Positions 1-9,779 of a stretch of 27,621 bases of DNA are shown piece by piece; position 1 is the stretch's first letter; every line of letters starts with the position of its first letter. Source of the DNA: Fibrobacter sp. (GTDB lineage Bacteria > Fibrobacterota > Fibrobacteria > Fibrobacterales > Fibrobacteraceae); contig JAEDLI010000021.1 of assembly GCA_016295375.1 (NCBI GenBank), positions 1-27,621 on the forward strand, read 5' to 3'. The notes beneath the pieces were generated by a model. That model saw only the letters and a list, made by a program, of their open reading frames with translations. It did not search any database and had not been told where the DNA came from. Position numbers and translations under genes: made by a program.

Positions 1-1
1 C

Positions 2-3000
2 AGACTTTTTGATTTTGCAAACGTGATGGCGGGGCTGTTCCTGGAATACGAGACGAGCCGTCCTAGCGGGTTCATTGCCGATTCCGAAACCAACGAAAGC
101 GCAAAGGGGATTCTCGACTGTTGGGAACAAGGCTCCTTGAAGGATTTCTTCATTACCCGCGACAAGACGGCCGCGGCAAACGAATCCTGGCAGCGTAAGT
201 TGTATTCGTCCCTTTTCCATGCCGGCGATGGCGACAAGTCCCTTCTAACCCGGGTATTCGACAAATACGCAAAAAAAACCGGAAGAGAAATCACTTATCT
301 CACCCTCCCCTACCTGTACAAGGCCTGCAAAGGGGAAGACGTCAGTGTAAAATTCCACTACGAAAGCGGACTTCCTATCTTTATTTTCGGGCTTTCGGGC
401 ATGGGACAGTTTTACCGCGTCATCTTGCAGGAATTCGCGAAAGGCAACCAGGTCTATGCGTATATCCAAAACCCGTGTATGGCATTCTGGGAAGACTGCA
501 GCGGGACCCGCAAACCACTTGAGAGTATGAAACTCGCGCTCCCGAAACTTGCCACCAGTCCCGACGATGAAAGCGAAACGATAGATGCAGACGAAAACGA
601 GCTTCTGCGCGATTGGGGCAAGGCGGGTCGCGACAACATCAAGCTGTGGAGCCTCGCTACCGATTACAATTTCATGTTCGACAGCAATTCCATCGTTGAT
701 CGGAATAGGGAAACGTCCTGCGACACACTGCTCCACAACGTGCAATGGATGATAGCGAACCGCAAAAATGTTTTCAACGAAAATGCGGGTATCCTTGCCA
801 GAATTCCCTTTGCGAAAGACGAATCCTTCAGCGTGACGACAGCCCCCTCGAAAATCCGCGAGGTGGAAATGCTCCATTCACGCATCTGCAAACTGCTTTC
901 TGAAAAGGATTCCGAAGGAAATCCAAAGGCAACGATTGCGGACATCCTTGTCGTGTCGCCTAATATCGACGATTACCGTACAGCCATTTTCCAGGTTTTC
1001 GACCAGACCCGCAACGGATTTCACGTTCCCTTCAATATCGTGGACTCTGCCGCCCGCGACTCCCTTACGGCAAATGCACTCGGCATCCTTTTTTCCATCC
1101 GTGAAAAGGGCGGGCTTTCAAGGCCCGACTTTTTCGCTCTGGTGCGCAATCCCGTGGTGCAGAATGTTCGAAAAATTCATGGCGACGAGATTGCAGCCTG
1201 GGAATCCTGGGCCACCAACATGAACATCTACCGCGACCGCATCGTGGAAGACAACGGTGAAAGTCGGCACGAGGAATCCTGGCTTACGGCGACACGGCGG
1301 CTTTTGCTTTCCCGATTCAGTTACGGAAGTGTCGCCACCGACGATGGAGAAATTTCTCCCTACAGCGACATCAGCAGTGCCGACAGCAATTCCCTTTATC
1401 GGTTCATCGATGCTATCGATTCGCTGGAAAACTGGTGCAACCAGGGAACGGCGGGAGTCCCGTACGACGAACTTCTCAACCTGTATCAATTCCTAGATTC
1501 GTGGCTTTGCATGGGAAACCCATCCAACGAACTGATGGGAGAAAGCGTCATCTACCGTTCGGTATCTGCCGCCCGTGAAAATCTTGAGTGTCAATATCAT
1601 GCCGGCAGCAAGACCGTTTCGTTCAAGTGTATTTCGCAAACTTTGCTACTAGCAGCACGGGGCTCGGAATACAGTTGCGGCAACCTGTTTATCAACGGGC
1701 TGACCTTCATGAAATTCGCCCCCAACCGGATTATCCCCACAAAATACCTCTTCTTCATGGGGGCCGATGCGGCAAACTTCCCCGGTGTACGCAACACAAA
1801 CACGCTTGACCTGCGCAAATCCTGCCGCCCCTGGCCCGGAGATGACACGGTCGTAAGCCGAAACCGTTACGCATTCCTCTGCCAACTCATGAGTGCCGCG
1901 GAAGGGTTCTTTATCAGTTACGTCAACAAGGACCTGCAAAAAGACGAAGACTTCTACCCTTCGTCTATCGTGAACGACATCCGCAACTTCTTGAGAAATG
2001 CGGTCAAGGCGTCCGGCATAAAAGAGAAATCTGTTCTCAAGGAACTTTGGCCCGACGAAAACGTGCCTCTTGACGAAACACGGCCATGGAAAGACCTGTA
2101 CACCCGTCGTGAAATCCGTAACAAGAAGGCTCAACTGGAATTCGGCGACAGCACCACCGTCGCGAATTTCACGCCTAGCGAAGCCGACGGCGAAGACCCG
2201 CGGCTCCCCGAACAGGCGAGCATCTACCAGTTCAAGGAATTCCTCAAGGACCCCTTTGAATTCCGCGTCGCCCAGATGATGCATATCGAAGACGAAAAGG
2301 AGGATCCCGAAAAAACGGAGTTCGAGCCAATCCATATCGACCATCTGCAGGAAACCATCATTCGACGTATGCTCCTGGCGCAAAAGTTGGGAGTTTTCGA
2401 AAACGATTACTTGAAAACCGAAGAAAACATACGCAACTACGCCATCTCCAAGGGACTCCTGCCCAAAGGAACTTTCGGTGAACGTTCTTGGAGCGAAATT
2501 CGCGACGAAATCAACAATCTCGCATACCTTATAGAATGTAACTACCCGAAACCGGCATTCCAGTACGGCAGGCGGTCCGTAGAACTCAAAATGAAGGGCT
2601 GGACGCTTCTCGGAAGCATCCCGCTTATGGCACAAAATGCACACCAAATACACTTGATTGATACCGCGGGTGTCAAAATTCACCAGTATCATTTTTTAGC
2701 GGGCTACATCCAGGCCCTCGCACTTATCCGTGAAGCGGGACGCAAAGAACAACCTGTTCCCGAGATATTTGCAGACGTCTATTCAAAAACAACATGGCAG
2801 GCAAAACGCATAGATCTTTCGCCCGCTACGGCCGAGCAGTTACTTGAACAGATTTACCATAAAATGTTTAGCGTCCAGATGAATACAAATGGTGTATGGG
2901 AGCGTTACAGCAAGGTCCTTCCCATCGACATGGTGTTAGAAAACAAAATCGAATCCTATGACGATTACATCAATGCCTTTGGCGACGAAAACCATTCCCC

Positions 3001-3172
3001 CTGGAAATACTTTGCGGGCAAGAAATACTTCGACATCAAGAAAGTCAGCGGATTTTCCGACAGGTATTTTATGGACCTCTGGAAAAAGGAATGCCAGGAT
3101 CTTATGGATTTGACACCCGGCTTGTGGGAACCCGGTAAAGATATCGCAGGAGTAGTCGATGACCCAGATTAA
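2..3172 (+). CDS. recC: RecC-like subunit of exodeoxyribonuclease V (5' end outside window)
   Basis: RecC is the inactive-helicase scaffold of RecBCD, which in the E. coli enzyme recognises Chi and splits the DNA strands. The reading frame is open to the left edge: the codons before the first possible start (GTG at 23) encode RLFDFAN, which continues into the conserved RecC pattern LFD-AxxxxxLFxxYxxxRP, so the true start lies upstream. Family marks include PTKYLFFMGADAANFPG (around nt 1735-1785), then RPWPGDD, RNRYAFLCQLMSAAEGFFIS and the DEDFYPSSIVNDI block near 1830-1980. The segment SIYQFKEFLKDPFEFRV near 2220-2270 matches the RecC C-terminal nuclease-like part. At least 1056 residues are visible, against about 1120 for E. 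coli RecC. The next gene begins inside this one, with a 14-nt overlap, so the two are probably translationally coupled. The family assignment is firm; Chi specificity cannot be read from sequence. Confidence 0.9.
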   Translation, partial: RLFDFANVMAGLFLEYETSRPSGFIADSETNESAKGILDCWEQGSLKDFFITRDKTAAANESWQRKLYSSLFHAGDGDKSLLTRVFDKYAKKTGREITYLTLPYLYKACKGEDVSVKFHYESGLPIFIFGLSGMGQFYRVILQEFAKGNQVYAYIQNPCMAFWEDCSGTRKPLESMKLALPKLATSPDDESETIDADENELLRDWGKAGRDNIKLWSLATDYNFMFDSNSIVDRNRETSCDTLLHNVQWMIANRKNVFNENAGILARIPFAKDESFSVTTAPSKIREVEMLHSRICKLLSEKDSEGNPKATIADILVVSPNIDDYRTAIFQVFDQTRNGFHVPFNIVDSAARDSLTANALGILFSIREKGGLSRPDFFALVRNPVVQNVRKIHGDEIAAWESWATNMNIYRDRIVEDNGESRHEESWLTATRRLLLSRFSYGSVATDDGEISPYSDISSADSNSLYRFIDAIDSLENWCNQGTAGVPYDELLNLYQFLDSWLCMGNPSNELMGESVIYRSVSAARENLECQYHAGSKTVSFKCISQTLLLAARGSEYSCGNLFINGLTFMKFAPNRIIPTKYLFFMGADAANFPGVRNTNTLDLRKSCRPWPGDDTVVSRNRYAFLCQLMSAAEGFFISYVNKDLQKDEDFYPSSIVNDIRNFLRNAVKASGIKEKSVLKELWPDENVPLDETRPWKDLYTRREIRNKKAQLEFGDSTTVANFTPSEADGEDPRLPEQASIYQFKEFLKDPFEFRVAQMMHIEDEKEDPEKTEFEPIHIDHLQETIIRRMLLAQKLGVFENDYLKTEENIRNYAISKGLLPKGTFGERSWSEIRDEINNLAYLIECNYPKPAFQYGRRSVELKMKGWTLLGSIPLMAQNAHQIHLIDTAGVKIHQYHFLAGYIQALALIREAGRKEQPVPEIFADVYSKTTWQAKRIDLSPATAEQLLEQIYHKMFSVQMNTNGVWERYSKVLPIDMVLENKIESYDDYINAFGDENHSPWKYFAGKKYFDIKKVSGFSDRYFMDLWKKECQDLMDLTPGLWEPGKDIAGVVDDPD

Positions 3173-6100
3173 ACTTTTTAATATTGACGATTTTCATTTT
3201 GGAAACAACCTGTATATCGATGCTTCGGCAGGTACCGGAAAGACCTACACCATACAGCAGTTGGTAGCGAAACTGGTTCGTGGTGAAAAGGGCACACCCG
3301 GAATTCTGCTTTCCAAGATTCTAATTGTCACCTATACCGACAAGGCAACAGGAGAACTCCGAGACCGTATCCGACAGAAAATGGAAGAATGTTTCGCCGA
3401 AGAAAACCATGATTGTTACCGCGAGGCACTTCAGAACATTCACACGGCACCGATATTCACCATTCATTCTTTTTGCCAGAAAGTACTCCATGATTTTGCG
3501 TATGAGGCCGGATCCTCGTTCAACCTTGACGTCGTTTCGGACGACAGTATCGAGACCTTAATCCAGCGGCTTATACGCGACAGATGGTCATTCGAATCTT
3601 CTTTTAAGGAAATCCTGAACACCCCCAAGTTCAAGATGGATACTTTCGTCAAGAATTTCGTGAATGCAGCCGGATTCATGCTGCAAAATCACGGGACAAG
3701 CCAATTTGAACCCGATTACAGCACCCTTGACGGAATTCTCACATGGTATCCAGAAGCGAAAGACGCATGGGATACGTTGCTTGAAAATAAGGATGCTACC
3801 GCCGAGAGAGAATTCAAGAACAAGAAGAACACCGTAAAGCTTTCTGACTTCATTGAAGCACTTAAATCATACGACGGCACGGATAAGCTATTTAGCGGAA
3901 AAAAATTTGACAAGAATTGGCGCGGCATTTGGAATACCAAAGAATTGAACAATGCCATAGATTTTTTCTTCGACATTCAGAAAAAAGACCTGCAAAAAAA
4001 GAAACTCAGCAATTATCACCAGTTCATTTGCGACCATGTGAACGAACTTGTTGAACTGTGGCAGAAGGGCAAACGAGAAAGCAAGTCGCAGTCTTTCAGT
4101 GATATGATTAATGGAGTCCACGATTCCATAGTGAGAGGAAACGGCGAGCTGTTGCAAAAACTACGGGAAACCTACCGCTACGCCATCATTGACGAGTTTC
4201 AGGACACAAACCAGTTGCAATGGGATATCTTCAAGACCATTTTCCTGGACGCCCCCGACAACAATATTGTGGTAGTGGGAGACCCCAAGCAGTCTATTTT
4301 TTCGTTCCAGGGAGCCGATGTCGGCGTGTATCGTAAGGCCATCTCCGAAATCGGCAGAGAAAACGGGCGACGACTTTCGACAAACAACCGTTCCAGCGAT
4401 GAAATTATTGAAGCCTGCAATGAACTGTTCAAAGAAGACTTTTTAGACAAGGGTGACTTTTCTAAATCGGAAGTTCCCCCAGCAGAGCGCAAGAAAAAGT
4501 CTCCCACTCTGAACGGCAAACCGACCAAGCCCTTCTGGATTTCAAGGATTAACAACGAATTCGAATTTGCCGACTTTGCCGTGAGAAAGATTGTGGAGTG
4601 TTGCGCTCCTAGCGCTATAGACAGCCAAAAAACGGCATTGCAGGTCTTCGACAAGGACAAGAAGGAAATGCGGAATGTTCGCTTTTCGGATTTCGCCATT
4701 CTTTCCCGTACCCGGAGCGAAATGACAGCCATGGAAAGCGCGCTTGCGCAGGTGGGAATACCGTATGCCCGTTACAAGGACACGAACCTGTTCAGCGGCA
4801 GGGAATGCGCCAACTGGATTTCGTTCCTGAAAGCCCTTAATGCGCCCGATTTTTCCAGCTGGAATCGGAAATTCTTGAACGAGGCTCTCATCACGGACTT
4901 TTTCAGGGTGCCTCTGGAACGCGTCGAAGACGAATCGTTCACTTACCCGACCAGCCGAATCATGAAATTGTTTATGTCTTGGCGGCATCTGGTTTCAAAG
5001 TCCCGCTGGGCAGAACTTCAAGAAAGCATTTACCAGGAAACCGAAATAGACAAGTATCTGAGTACGCCTGCGACCTTGCAGCAGCTGGCAAAAATCAAGC
5101 AAATCGGGACCTACATTTTCGATTTTCTATACAACAACCACGTTTCCCTTGAAGAAACCATAAAGCACTTGCAGGGACTTGCGAATACTTCCGAAGACGT
5201 GGATGATACCGATGGCAACCTTGTAGCGAAAGGCAGCGATTTTGATGCGGTAAGCCTTATGACAATTTATGCGTCAAAAGGGCTCGCATTCCCTATCGCG
5301 ATTATTACGGGCGGACTCCGGGGCGACAATTTCAAACCTGAACGCGCCCCATATTCGTTCAGCTTCGAAGGAAGAAAATTCTTCGGTTTTGACGCCGACG
5401 TTTCCCGTAGAATCAGTCTAGACGAAAACCACGACGAATGGAGACGCCTTATCTATGTCGCCTATACGCGCGCAGAGTCCCTGATGATTGTACCGCGGTA
5501 CAAAATCTGGCACGAAGATGCAGGCGATGGGGACTGGAAAATCAACCCAAACAAGCCTTTTGCATTTTTGGCCCGTGCTCTTGCAAATCTTTCTGAAACA
5601 AAATACGCCCGCGAGCAACAAGACGACCCCTATGCCCAAACAAGTGTCCCTGATTTAAAGAATATCGTCGCCCAGATATTGCACAATGCAAAAGGTGCAA
5701 AAATCGATACAAGCGAACTGCCCAATTTCGAAGTCCTGCAGCGCAGCGTAAACGGAGCCTGCATCTACCAGTATTCCTATTCCAGTCTTGCATCTAAAAA
5801 ACGACTGCTCGAAAGCAAGTCCGATAATGCTCGTAACGAGTTTGACGATATTTCGATTGACGGAAACCGGACAAACCGCGAAGACGCCGTTGTCTCGGGC
5901 CGTGATGACCAAGATGCCGGAGTTGCTCCTCTTTCTCGTGAAAATGCGAGCATCGTAATTGACGAAGCCTCTTCGCTGGTGATTCCCTGCAACAACTACG
6001 ACAGGACGGCGCCCATTTCGAGCCTTCCAAACTATCCCCGCGGAGCCAACTTGGGCGACGCATTACATAAGGTTTTTGAAAACCTGGATTTTGAACGTGT

Positions 6101-6785
6101 TGGCAACTTGCCCGACGAAGATGCCGCCCGCAACGATGAAGAACTTCGCAACCTGATAATCCGAATCTATCTGGGAAATTCCATCCATATCCAGGAACAT
6201 CCCGAATGGAGCAGCCTCACAGCCGGTTTTATCTGGAATACAATGAATGCGGAACTTCCTGAAATTCACGGAAGCGAGGCGACCGGAAAGACTTTCCGAC
6301 TCAAGACTTTGCCCGCAAGCAATCGTCGGGCCGAAATGGGATTCCATTTAGACGCCCACGATTCGAGTAAATCCAACTGGATGAATACGCTCTGCAAGGG
6401 ATTTATCGACCTGATGTTCGTTCGGAAGGGCGATGATGGTGAAGACTATTACTCCATTCTAGACTGGAAATCGGACGTAATGGACGACGCCGACTACAGC
6501 GACAAGGACGCCCTCTCTCAAAAAATAACGGACGAGTATTCTGTGCAACGGGTCCTCTATAGCTACCTGCTCATAAAATGGCTCAGGCATTTCTACGGCA
6601 ACATGAGTGAAGAAGATATTTACGAGCGGCATTTTGGCGGAATCTACTACGCCCTGGCCCGAGGCACCCATGCAAATACCAGCAACGGCATTTATTGTCA
6701 AACGTGGAAATGCTACGCCGATCTCGAAAGGAGCTACCGCAACATAGCCGCACTCATGGGGCGCAGTGCAAAGGAGACTGCATAA
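3159..6785 (+). CDS. recB: RecB: helicase-nuclease subunit of exodeoxyribonuclease V
   Basis: This is the 3'-5' SF1 helicase and the only nuclease subunit of RecBCD, 1208 residues (E. coli RecB is 1180). Walker A is ASAGTGKT at residues 22-29. Walker B is DEFQDT at 345-350, followed by GDPKQSIFSFQGAD near 374-387. Helicase motif V/VI sequences appear as SLMTIYASKGLAFPI and RRLIYVAYTRAE. The C-terminal PD-(D/E)XK nuclease is complete: LGDALHKVFENLDF supplies the conserved His, GFIDLMF the first Asp, and LDWKSD the Asp and Lys (around residues 1080-1105). The following SVQRVLYSYLL matches the QxxxY-type motif of RecB nucleases. The ATG at 3159 has AGGAG at 3148-3152 and overlaps the recC stop. 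Intact metal-binding residues predict an active nuclease. AddA is the main alternative, but RecC- and RecD-type partners on either side favour RecB. Confidence 0.93.
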   Translation: MTQIKLFNIDDFHFGNNLYIDASAGTGKTYTIQQLVAKLVRGEKGTPGILLSKILIVTYTDKATGELRDRIRQKMEECFAEENHDCYREALQNIHTAPIFTIHSFCQKVLHDFAYEAGSSFNLDVVSDDSIETLIQRLIRDRWSFESSFKEILNTPKFKMDTFVKNFVNAAGFMLQNHGTSQFEPDYSTLDGILTWYPEAKDAWDTLLENKDATAEREFKNKKNTVKLSDFIEALKSYDGTDKLFSGKKFDKNWRGIWNTKELNNAIDFFFDIQKKDLQKKKLSNYHQFICDHVNELVELWQKGKRESKSQSFSDMINGVHDSIVRGNGELLQKLRETYRYAIIDEFQDTNQLQWDIFKTIFLDAPDNNIVVVGDPKQSIFSFQGADVGVYRKAISEIGRENGRRLSTNNRSSDEIIEACNELFKEDFLDKGDFSKSEVPPAERKKKSPTLNGKPTKPFWISRINNEFEFADFAVRKIVECCAPSAIDSQKTALQVFDKDKKEMRNVRFSDFAILSRTRSEMTAMESALAQVGIPYARYKDTNLFSGRECANWISFLKALNAPDFSSWNRKFLNEALITDFFRVPLERVEDESFTYPTSRIMKLFMSWRHLVSKSRWAELQESIYQETEIDKYLSTPATLQQLAKIKQIGTYIFDFLYNNHVSLEETIKHLQGLANTSEDVDDTDGNLVAKGSDFDAVSLMTIYASKGLAFPIAIITGGLRGDNFKPERAPYSFSFEGRKFFGFDADVSRRISLDENHDEWRRLIYVAYTRAESLMIVPRYKIWHEDAGDGDWKINPNKPFAFLARALANLSETKYAREQQDDPYAQTSVPDLKNIVAQILHNAKGAKIDTSELPNFEVLQRSVNGACIYQYSYSSLASKKRLLESKSDNARNEFDDISIDGNRTNREDAVVSGRDDQDAGVAPLSRENASIVIDEASSLVIPCNNYDRTAPISSLPNYPRGANLGDALHKVFENLDFERVGNLPDEDAARNDEELRNLIIRIYLGNSIHIQEHPEWSSLTAGFIWNTMNAELPEIHGSEATGKTFRLKTLPASNRRAEMGFHLDAHDSSKSNWMNTLCKGFIDLMFVRKGDDGEDYYSILDWKSDVMDDADYSDKDALSQKITDEYSVQRVLYSYLLIKWLRHFYGNMSEEDIYERHFGGIYYALARGTHANTSNGIYCQTWKCYADLERSYRNIAALMGRSAKETA

Positions 6786-8755
6786 TGGAAAATACGAACA
6801 TCTGCGAAACTACAGCTGAGTTTTACTCCTTGCTCCGCGAAATGCGCGGAATTTCCCTTATCGCCGAAAAAATGCACAATCTGCTCTGCGACCTGCAGCA
6901 AAGGCCGCACCTTTCGGGCGACGCGCAGAAAGTACTATACATCTACCTCTCCCTGCTGGAAGACGGCAACACCCGTATCCCCCTCGATTCCGAACGCCTT
7001 TTCGCCAAGTGGAAACAAAAATGGGATGGTCTCGTTGTGCAAGCAGAAAGCCGGGATACGTTGAAAGGCATCAAGCGGCAGGAACCTTACGCGGCGGCAG
7101 AAATCTTTTCATCAGCCATCAGGAATGGCGTGAAGGACTTGCTTTCGGGGAACTATGCGCAAATTGTTGGAAAGGAATCAACTCCCCTATGCATTCAGCA
7201 AACGACCGACGGCTGTTATCTCATTTCGGCCAAGCACCTTGAAGACAAGGGCCATATCGAAAACATCTTCAAGTCGGGATTCTTTAAGGAAGTTACACTT
7301 GGTAGCAACGACGAGGAACAGACAAAGCAATTCGTTCAGGGGCTTTTGCGCGAAGGTTCCCCTATTGTTTTTGACGAACGTCAAATTGAAGTTATCACCC
7401 GAGGCGCAAAGCAGAATCTGATTATTACGGGCGGTCCCGGCACTGGAAAGACAACCGTTATCGGTTTTTTGCTGTGGAAACTCTTTGAATGTGACGCCAA
7501 TTACCTAAACTGGGATTTGTACATGGCGGCCCCCAGCGGCAAGGCAGCGGACCGTCTCGCCGAAAGCATGGAAGATACCCTGCGCGAAATTTCGGATTCG
7601 AAAAAGAAGGAACACCCCCGCATTTTAGAAAAATTGACAAAGGCTTCGAGCAGTACACTCCATAGGCTCTTGAAATACAGTATTGCAAAGGGCGGATTCA
7701 CATTCAATTCTGGCAATCCGCTTCCTGAGCAGGCCATCTACATCATTGACGAAGCCAGCATGATTGACATCTCGCTCTTTGCCGCCTTCCTCCAGGCTCT
7801 CCCCCCCAGCGGGAACTTCAAGCTGTTCATCCTTGGAGACCCGAACCAGCTACCCTCCGTAGATGCAGGCGCGGTACTTGGAAACATCCTGGAATTCAAC
7901 CGCAATTTCGTGGTCAAGCTCACCCGTTCCAATCGTTTCGGCGACGATTCTAAAATAGGCATACTCGCCGGAAAAATCAAGCGGGGCGAAATAGTCACGT
8001 TCAAAGCATCTTCATTTGAACCACACATGCGCTATTGGGAACAAGCCGACAGAATCTACATGCTTGACCTGAATCAGGGAAAAACCCTCACCCGCAGAGA
8101 GGAACTCCGGGCAGTCGAAAGCCTTGTCTGCAAGTGGACAAAAAAATTCTACTCAACGCTTATGGAACTTGCCCAGTCCGTAAACCCGGACATCGCTGCA
8201 GATTGCATTCCTCCCGAGCAACTTGAAATCCGGAACCAGTTATGGGAATTGGCCAATCAGTCACGCATCCTATCGGCAGAACGGCGAGGAAACCGGGGCG
8301 TTGAAACATTGAACCAAATCGTCTCGGAAACGCTTACCCAGGCTGTGGCCCCCAGGTTCGTGGGACAAATCCTGATATTTAATCGCAACCAGAGCGAATT
8401 TGAACTGTACAACGGCGACACGGGAATCGTGGTGCAGTCCGCGAGGCACGACCAGCTTTTCTTGATGCTCAAGAAAAAATCCCAGTTTGTATTCTACCCG
8501 CTCTCCTATTTCCCAGAAGATTGCCTAGACCCCTCCTTCGCGATAACCATCCACAAGTCGCAGGGTTCGGGCTATCCGAACATCATGATGTTCCTGCCTA
8601 CGCGAAAGGGACATCCGTTATTGAATCGCCAGATTCTTTATACGGGTGTGACTCGTACAAAAAAACAGAGCCTGACCATCATCGCCACCCCCGAAACCTT
8701 TAAGGCCGCCTGCGAGACTGTCATCGAACGCGATACAGGTATAGAAATCCAGTAG
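6785..8755 (+). CDS. recD: RecD: 5'-3' helicase subunit of exodeoxyribonuclease V
   Basis: SF1B helicase of RecBCD, 656 residues (E. coli RecD is 608). Walker A GGPGTGKT lies at residues 216-223 and Walker B IIDEAS at about 320-325. Motif III GDPNQLPSVDAGAVLGNI follows, and the C-terminal motifs AITIHKSQGSGYPN and QILYTGVTRTKKQ complete the set. I chose the ATG at 6785 over an in-frame upstream start because AAGGAG at 6771-6776 sits 8 nt before it and because it overlaps the recB stop as TAATG. This stop-start overlap implies coupled translation of all three subunits. The stop codon lies within a 9-bp direct repeat (TAGAAATCC at 8742-8750 and 8753-8761). No hairpin terminator is visible, only a T8 run at 8762-8769. 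Confidence 0.93.
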   Translation: MENTNICETTAEFYSLLREMRGISLIAEKMHNLLCDLQQRPHLSGDAQKVLYIYLSLLEDGNTRIPLDSERLFAKWKQKWDGLVVQAESRDTLKGIKRQEPYAAAEIFSSAIRNGVKDLLSGNYAQIVGKESTPLCIQQTTDGCYLISAKHLEDKGHIENIFKSGFFKEVTLGSNDEEQTKQFVQGLLREGSPIVFDERQIEVITRGAKQNLIITGGPGTGKTTVIGFLLWKLFECDANYLNWDLYMAAPSGKAADRLAESMEDTLREISDSKKKEHPRILEKLTKASSSTLHRLLKYSIAKGGFTFNSGNPLPEQAIYIIDEASMIDISLFAAFLQALPPSGNFKLFILGDPNQLPSVDAGAVLGNILEFNRNFVVKLTRSNRFGDDSKIGILAGKIKRGEIVTFKASSFEPHMRYWEQADRIYMLDLNQGKTLTRREELRAVESLVCKWTKKFYSTLMELAQSVNPDIAADCIPPEQLEIRNQLWELANQSRILSAERRGNRGVETLNQIVSETLTQAVAPRFVGQILIFNRNQSEFELYNGDTGIVVQSARHDQLFLMLKKKSQFVFYPLSYFPEDCLDPSFAITIHKSQGSGYPNIMMFLPTRKGHPLLNRQILYTGVTRTKKQSLTIIATPETFKAACETVIERDTGIEIQ

Positions 8756-8761
8756 AAATCC
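8742..8761 (+). repeat. 9-bp direct repeat at the recD stop codon
   Basis: TAGAAATCC occurs at 8742-8750 and again at 8753-8761, separated by AG, so this is an 11-bp tandem duplication of about 1.8 units. The second copy supplies the recD TAG stop. Without the duplication the frame would read on through the T-run and end at a TAA a few codons later with a slightly different C-terminus. Confidence 0.7.
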
Positions 8762-8767
8762 TTTTTT

Positions 8768-8798
8768 TTGCTTAATTCGTCCGTAGAAAACTTATATT
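8768..8798 (+). promoter_or_regulatory. Predicted promoter of the three-gene envelope operon
   Basis: A TTGCTT element (8768-8773) and TATATT (8793-8798) are separated by 19 nt. The predicted start of transcription, near 8805, leaves a leader of about 11 nt that begins at the AAGGAA ribosome-binding sequence (8805-8810) ahead of the ATG at 8816. The spacing is longer than the ideal 17 nt, so confidence is moderate. Confidence 0.5.
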
Positions 8799-8815
8799 AG
8801 AGGCAAGGAAGAACA

Positions 8816-9766
8816 ATGAAAACACTTTGTCGCTACATAATTTTTGCCGCGGCCCTTTTGGGTATAGCCGGTTGCGCCTCTGCGCCCCCATCCCACGACG
8901 CGGAACGCGCCAGGGCACGGGCAGGATACAGCGCGCTAGACTACGAAACCAGCCCTGCAGCAAGCACCCCGTCTGTAACCTCGGCCCCTACCGCCGCTTA
9001 CTCCGGAGTTTCTCGCCCCATACTGATGGCACTACCCGCCGCCTCGGGTAAAGGCTCCTCCCCCATGGAGGTCGTTTCCAACAATCCCTTTGCCAAGGCC
9101 GTCATGGAAGGTATTAACGAGTACCTTACCGAAAAGGGCTACGAGGTGCGCTCCCTGGAAGGTTCTGAAGACCTGTCCAACCTAATCCAGATGCAGGGCG
9201 ATATTTCTGGCAATGGCGACGATATGTCCTACATTGCAGGACTTGCCCTCGGCGCCGACGTCTATATCAAGTTCTCCGGTTCCATCAAGAACGACATGGT
9301 GAACGTCGAACTTTCCGCCTATGAAACCTCCACTGCCAGGCAGCTCGGCTCCAAGACCGGCATGGTCCAGAACCACGGGAACAGCAAGGACAAGCAGCGT
9401 TACCTGGTAATTTCTGCCGCCAAAAAGGCGCTCCCCACCCTAGAAAAGACAATCCTCTCTTACTGGAACGAAGACGCCAAGAAGGGCGTCCAGTACAAGG
9501 TGGTCCTCCGGATCGGCGAAAGGTTCCAGGGTTCGGGACTAGAAGACCTGCAAGACCAAAGCATATCTACCCTGAGAAGTACTTTCAAGTCGGTTCGAGT
9601 CAATAACGTAACCGAAAGGACCATAGATATCATCGTCTATGCAGACCCCGAGGTTTATCCGGACGCCTACGCCGTCTATTCGGCCGTCAAAAGCGCCGTT
9701 TCCTCTTCTGCCCAGGCAAAGAAGAACAACATCGTCAACAAGCTTATCATCCTGGAACTGAACTAA
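8816..9766 (+). CDS. Outer-envelope lipoprotein, DUF6175-like, function unknown
   Basis: A 316-residue lipoprotein. The N-terminus MKTLCRYIIFAAALLGIAGC is a clear type II signal peptide with lipobox IAGC, and Cys20 is the predicted lipidated residue. A low-complexity Ala/Ser/Pro/Thr linker runs to about residue 62. The folded part begins at RPILMALP and contains INEYLTEKGYEVRSLEG, the segment ALGADVYIKFSGSI and VELSAYETSTARQLGSKTG. This general layout, a 'which protein is hard to know' helix followed by a 'denoted x is in strand form' beta segment and 'amino acids turned into xTG', resembles DUF6175 proteins of Bacteroidetes, but I make that link from memory and cannot verify it. The second half (about 230-316) looks like a small alpha/beta domain. 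It is first of three co-directional genes, 13 nt before the next. No enzymatic motif is visible. Confidence 0.8.
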   Translation: MKTLCRYIIFAAALLGIAGCASAPPSHDAERARARAGYSALDYETSPAASTPSVTSAPTAAYSGVSRPILMALPAASGKGSSPMEVVSNNPFAKAVMEGINEYLTEKGYEVRSLEGSEDLSNLIQMQGDISGNGDDMSYIAGLALGADVYIKFSGSIKNDMVNVELSAYETSTARQLGSKTGMVQNHGNSKDKQRYLVISAAKKALPTLEKTILSYWNEDAKKGVQYKVVLRIGERFQGSGLEDLQDQSISTLRSTFKSVRVNNVTERTIDIIVYADPEVYPDAYAVYSAVKSAVSSSAQAKKNNIVNKLIILELN

Positions 9767-9779
9767 CCCGGCATTCCGT

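Noticed and set aside
1649..2692. A 347-codon open frame on the minus strand within recC
   Set aside because: It is antisense to strongly conserved RecC sequence, has no start signals and no recognisable domain.
6695..6784. A longer N-terminus for RecD starting inside recB
   Set aside because: The added 30 residues are out of family pattern, whereas the ATG at 6785 has AAGGAG at the right distance and overlaps the recB stop.
8756..8769. Intrinsic terminator after recD
   Set aside because: There is a T8 run, but no stem precedes it; only a direct repeat is present.
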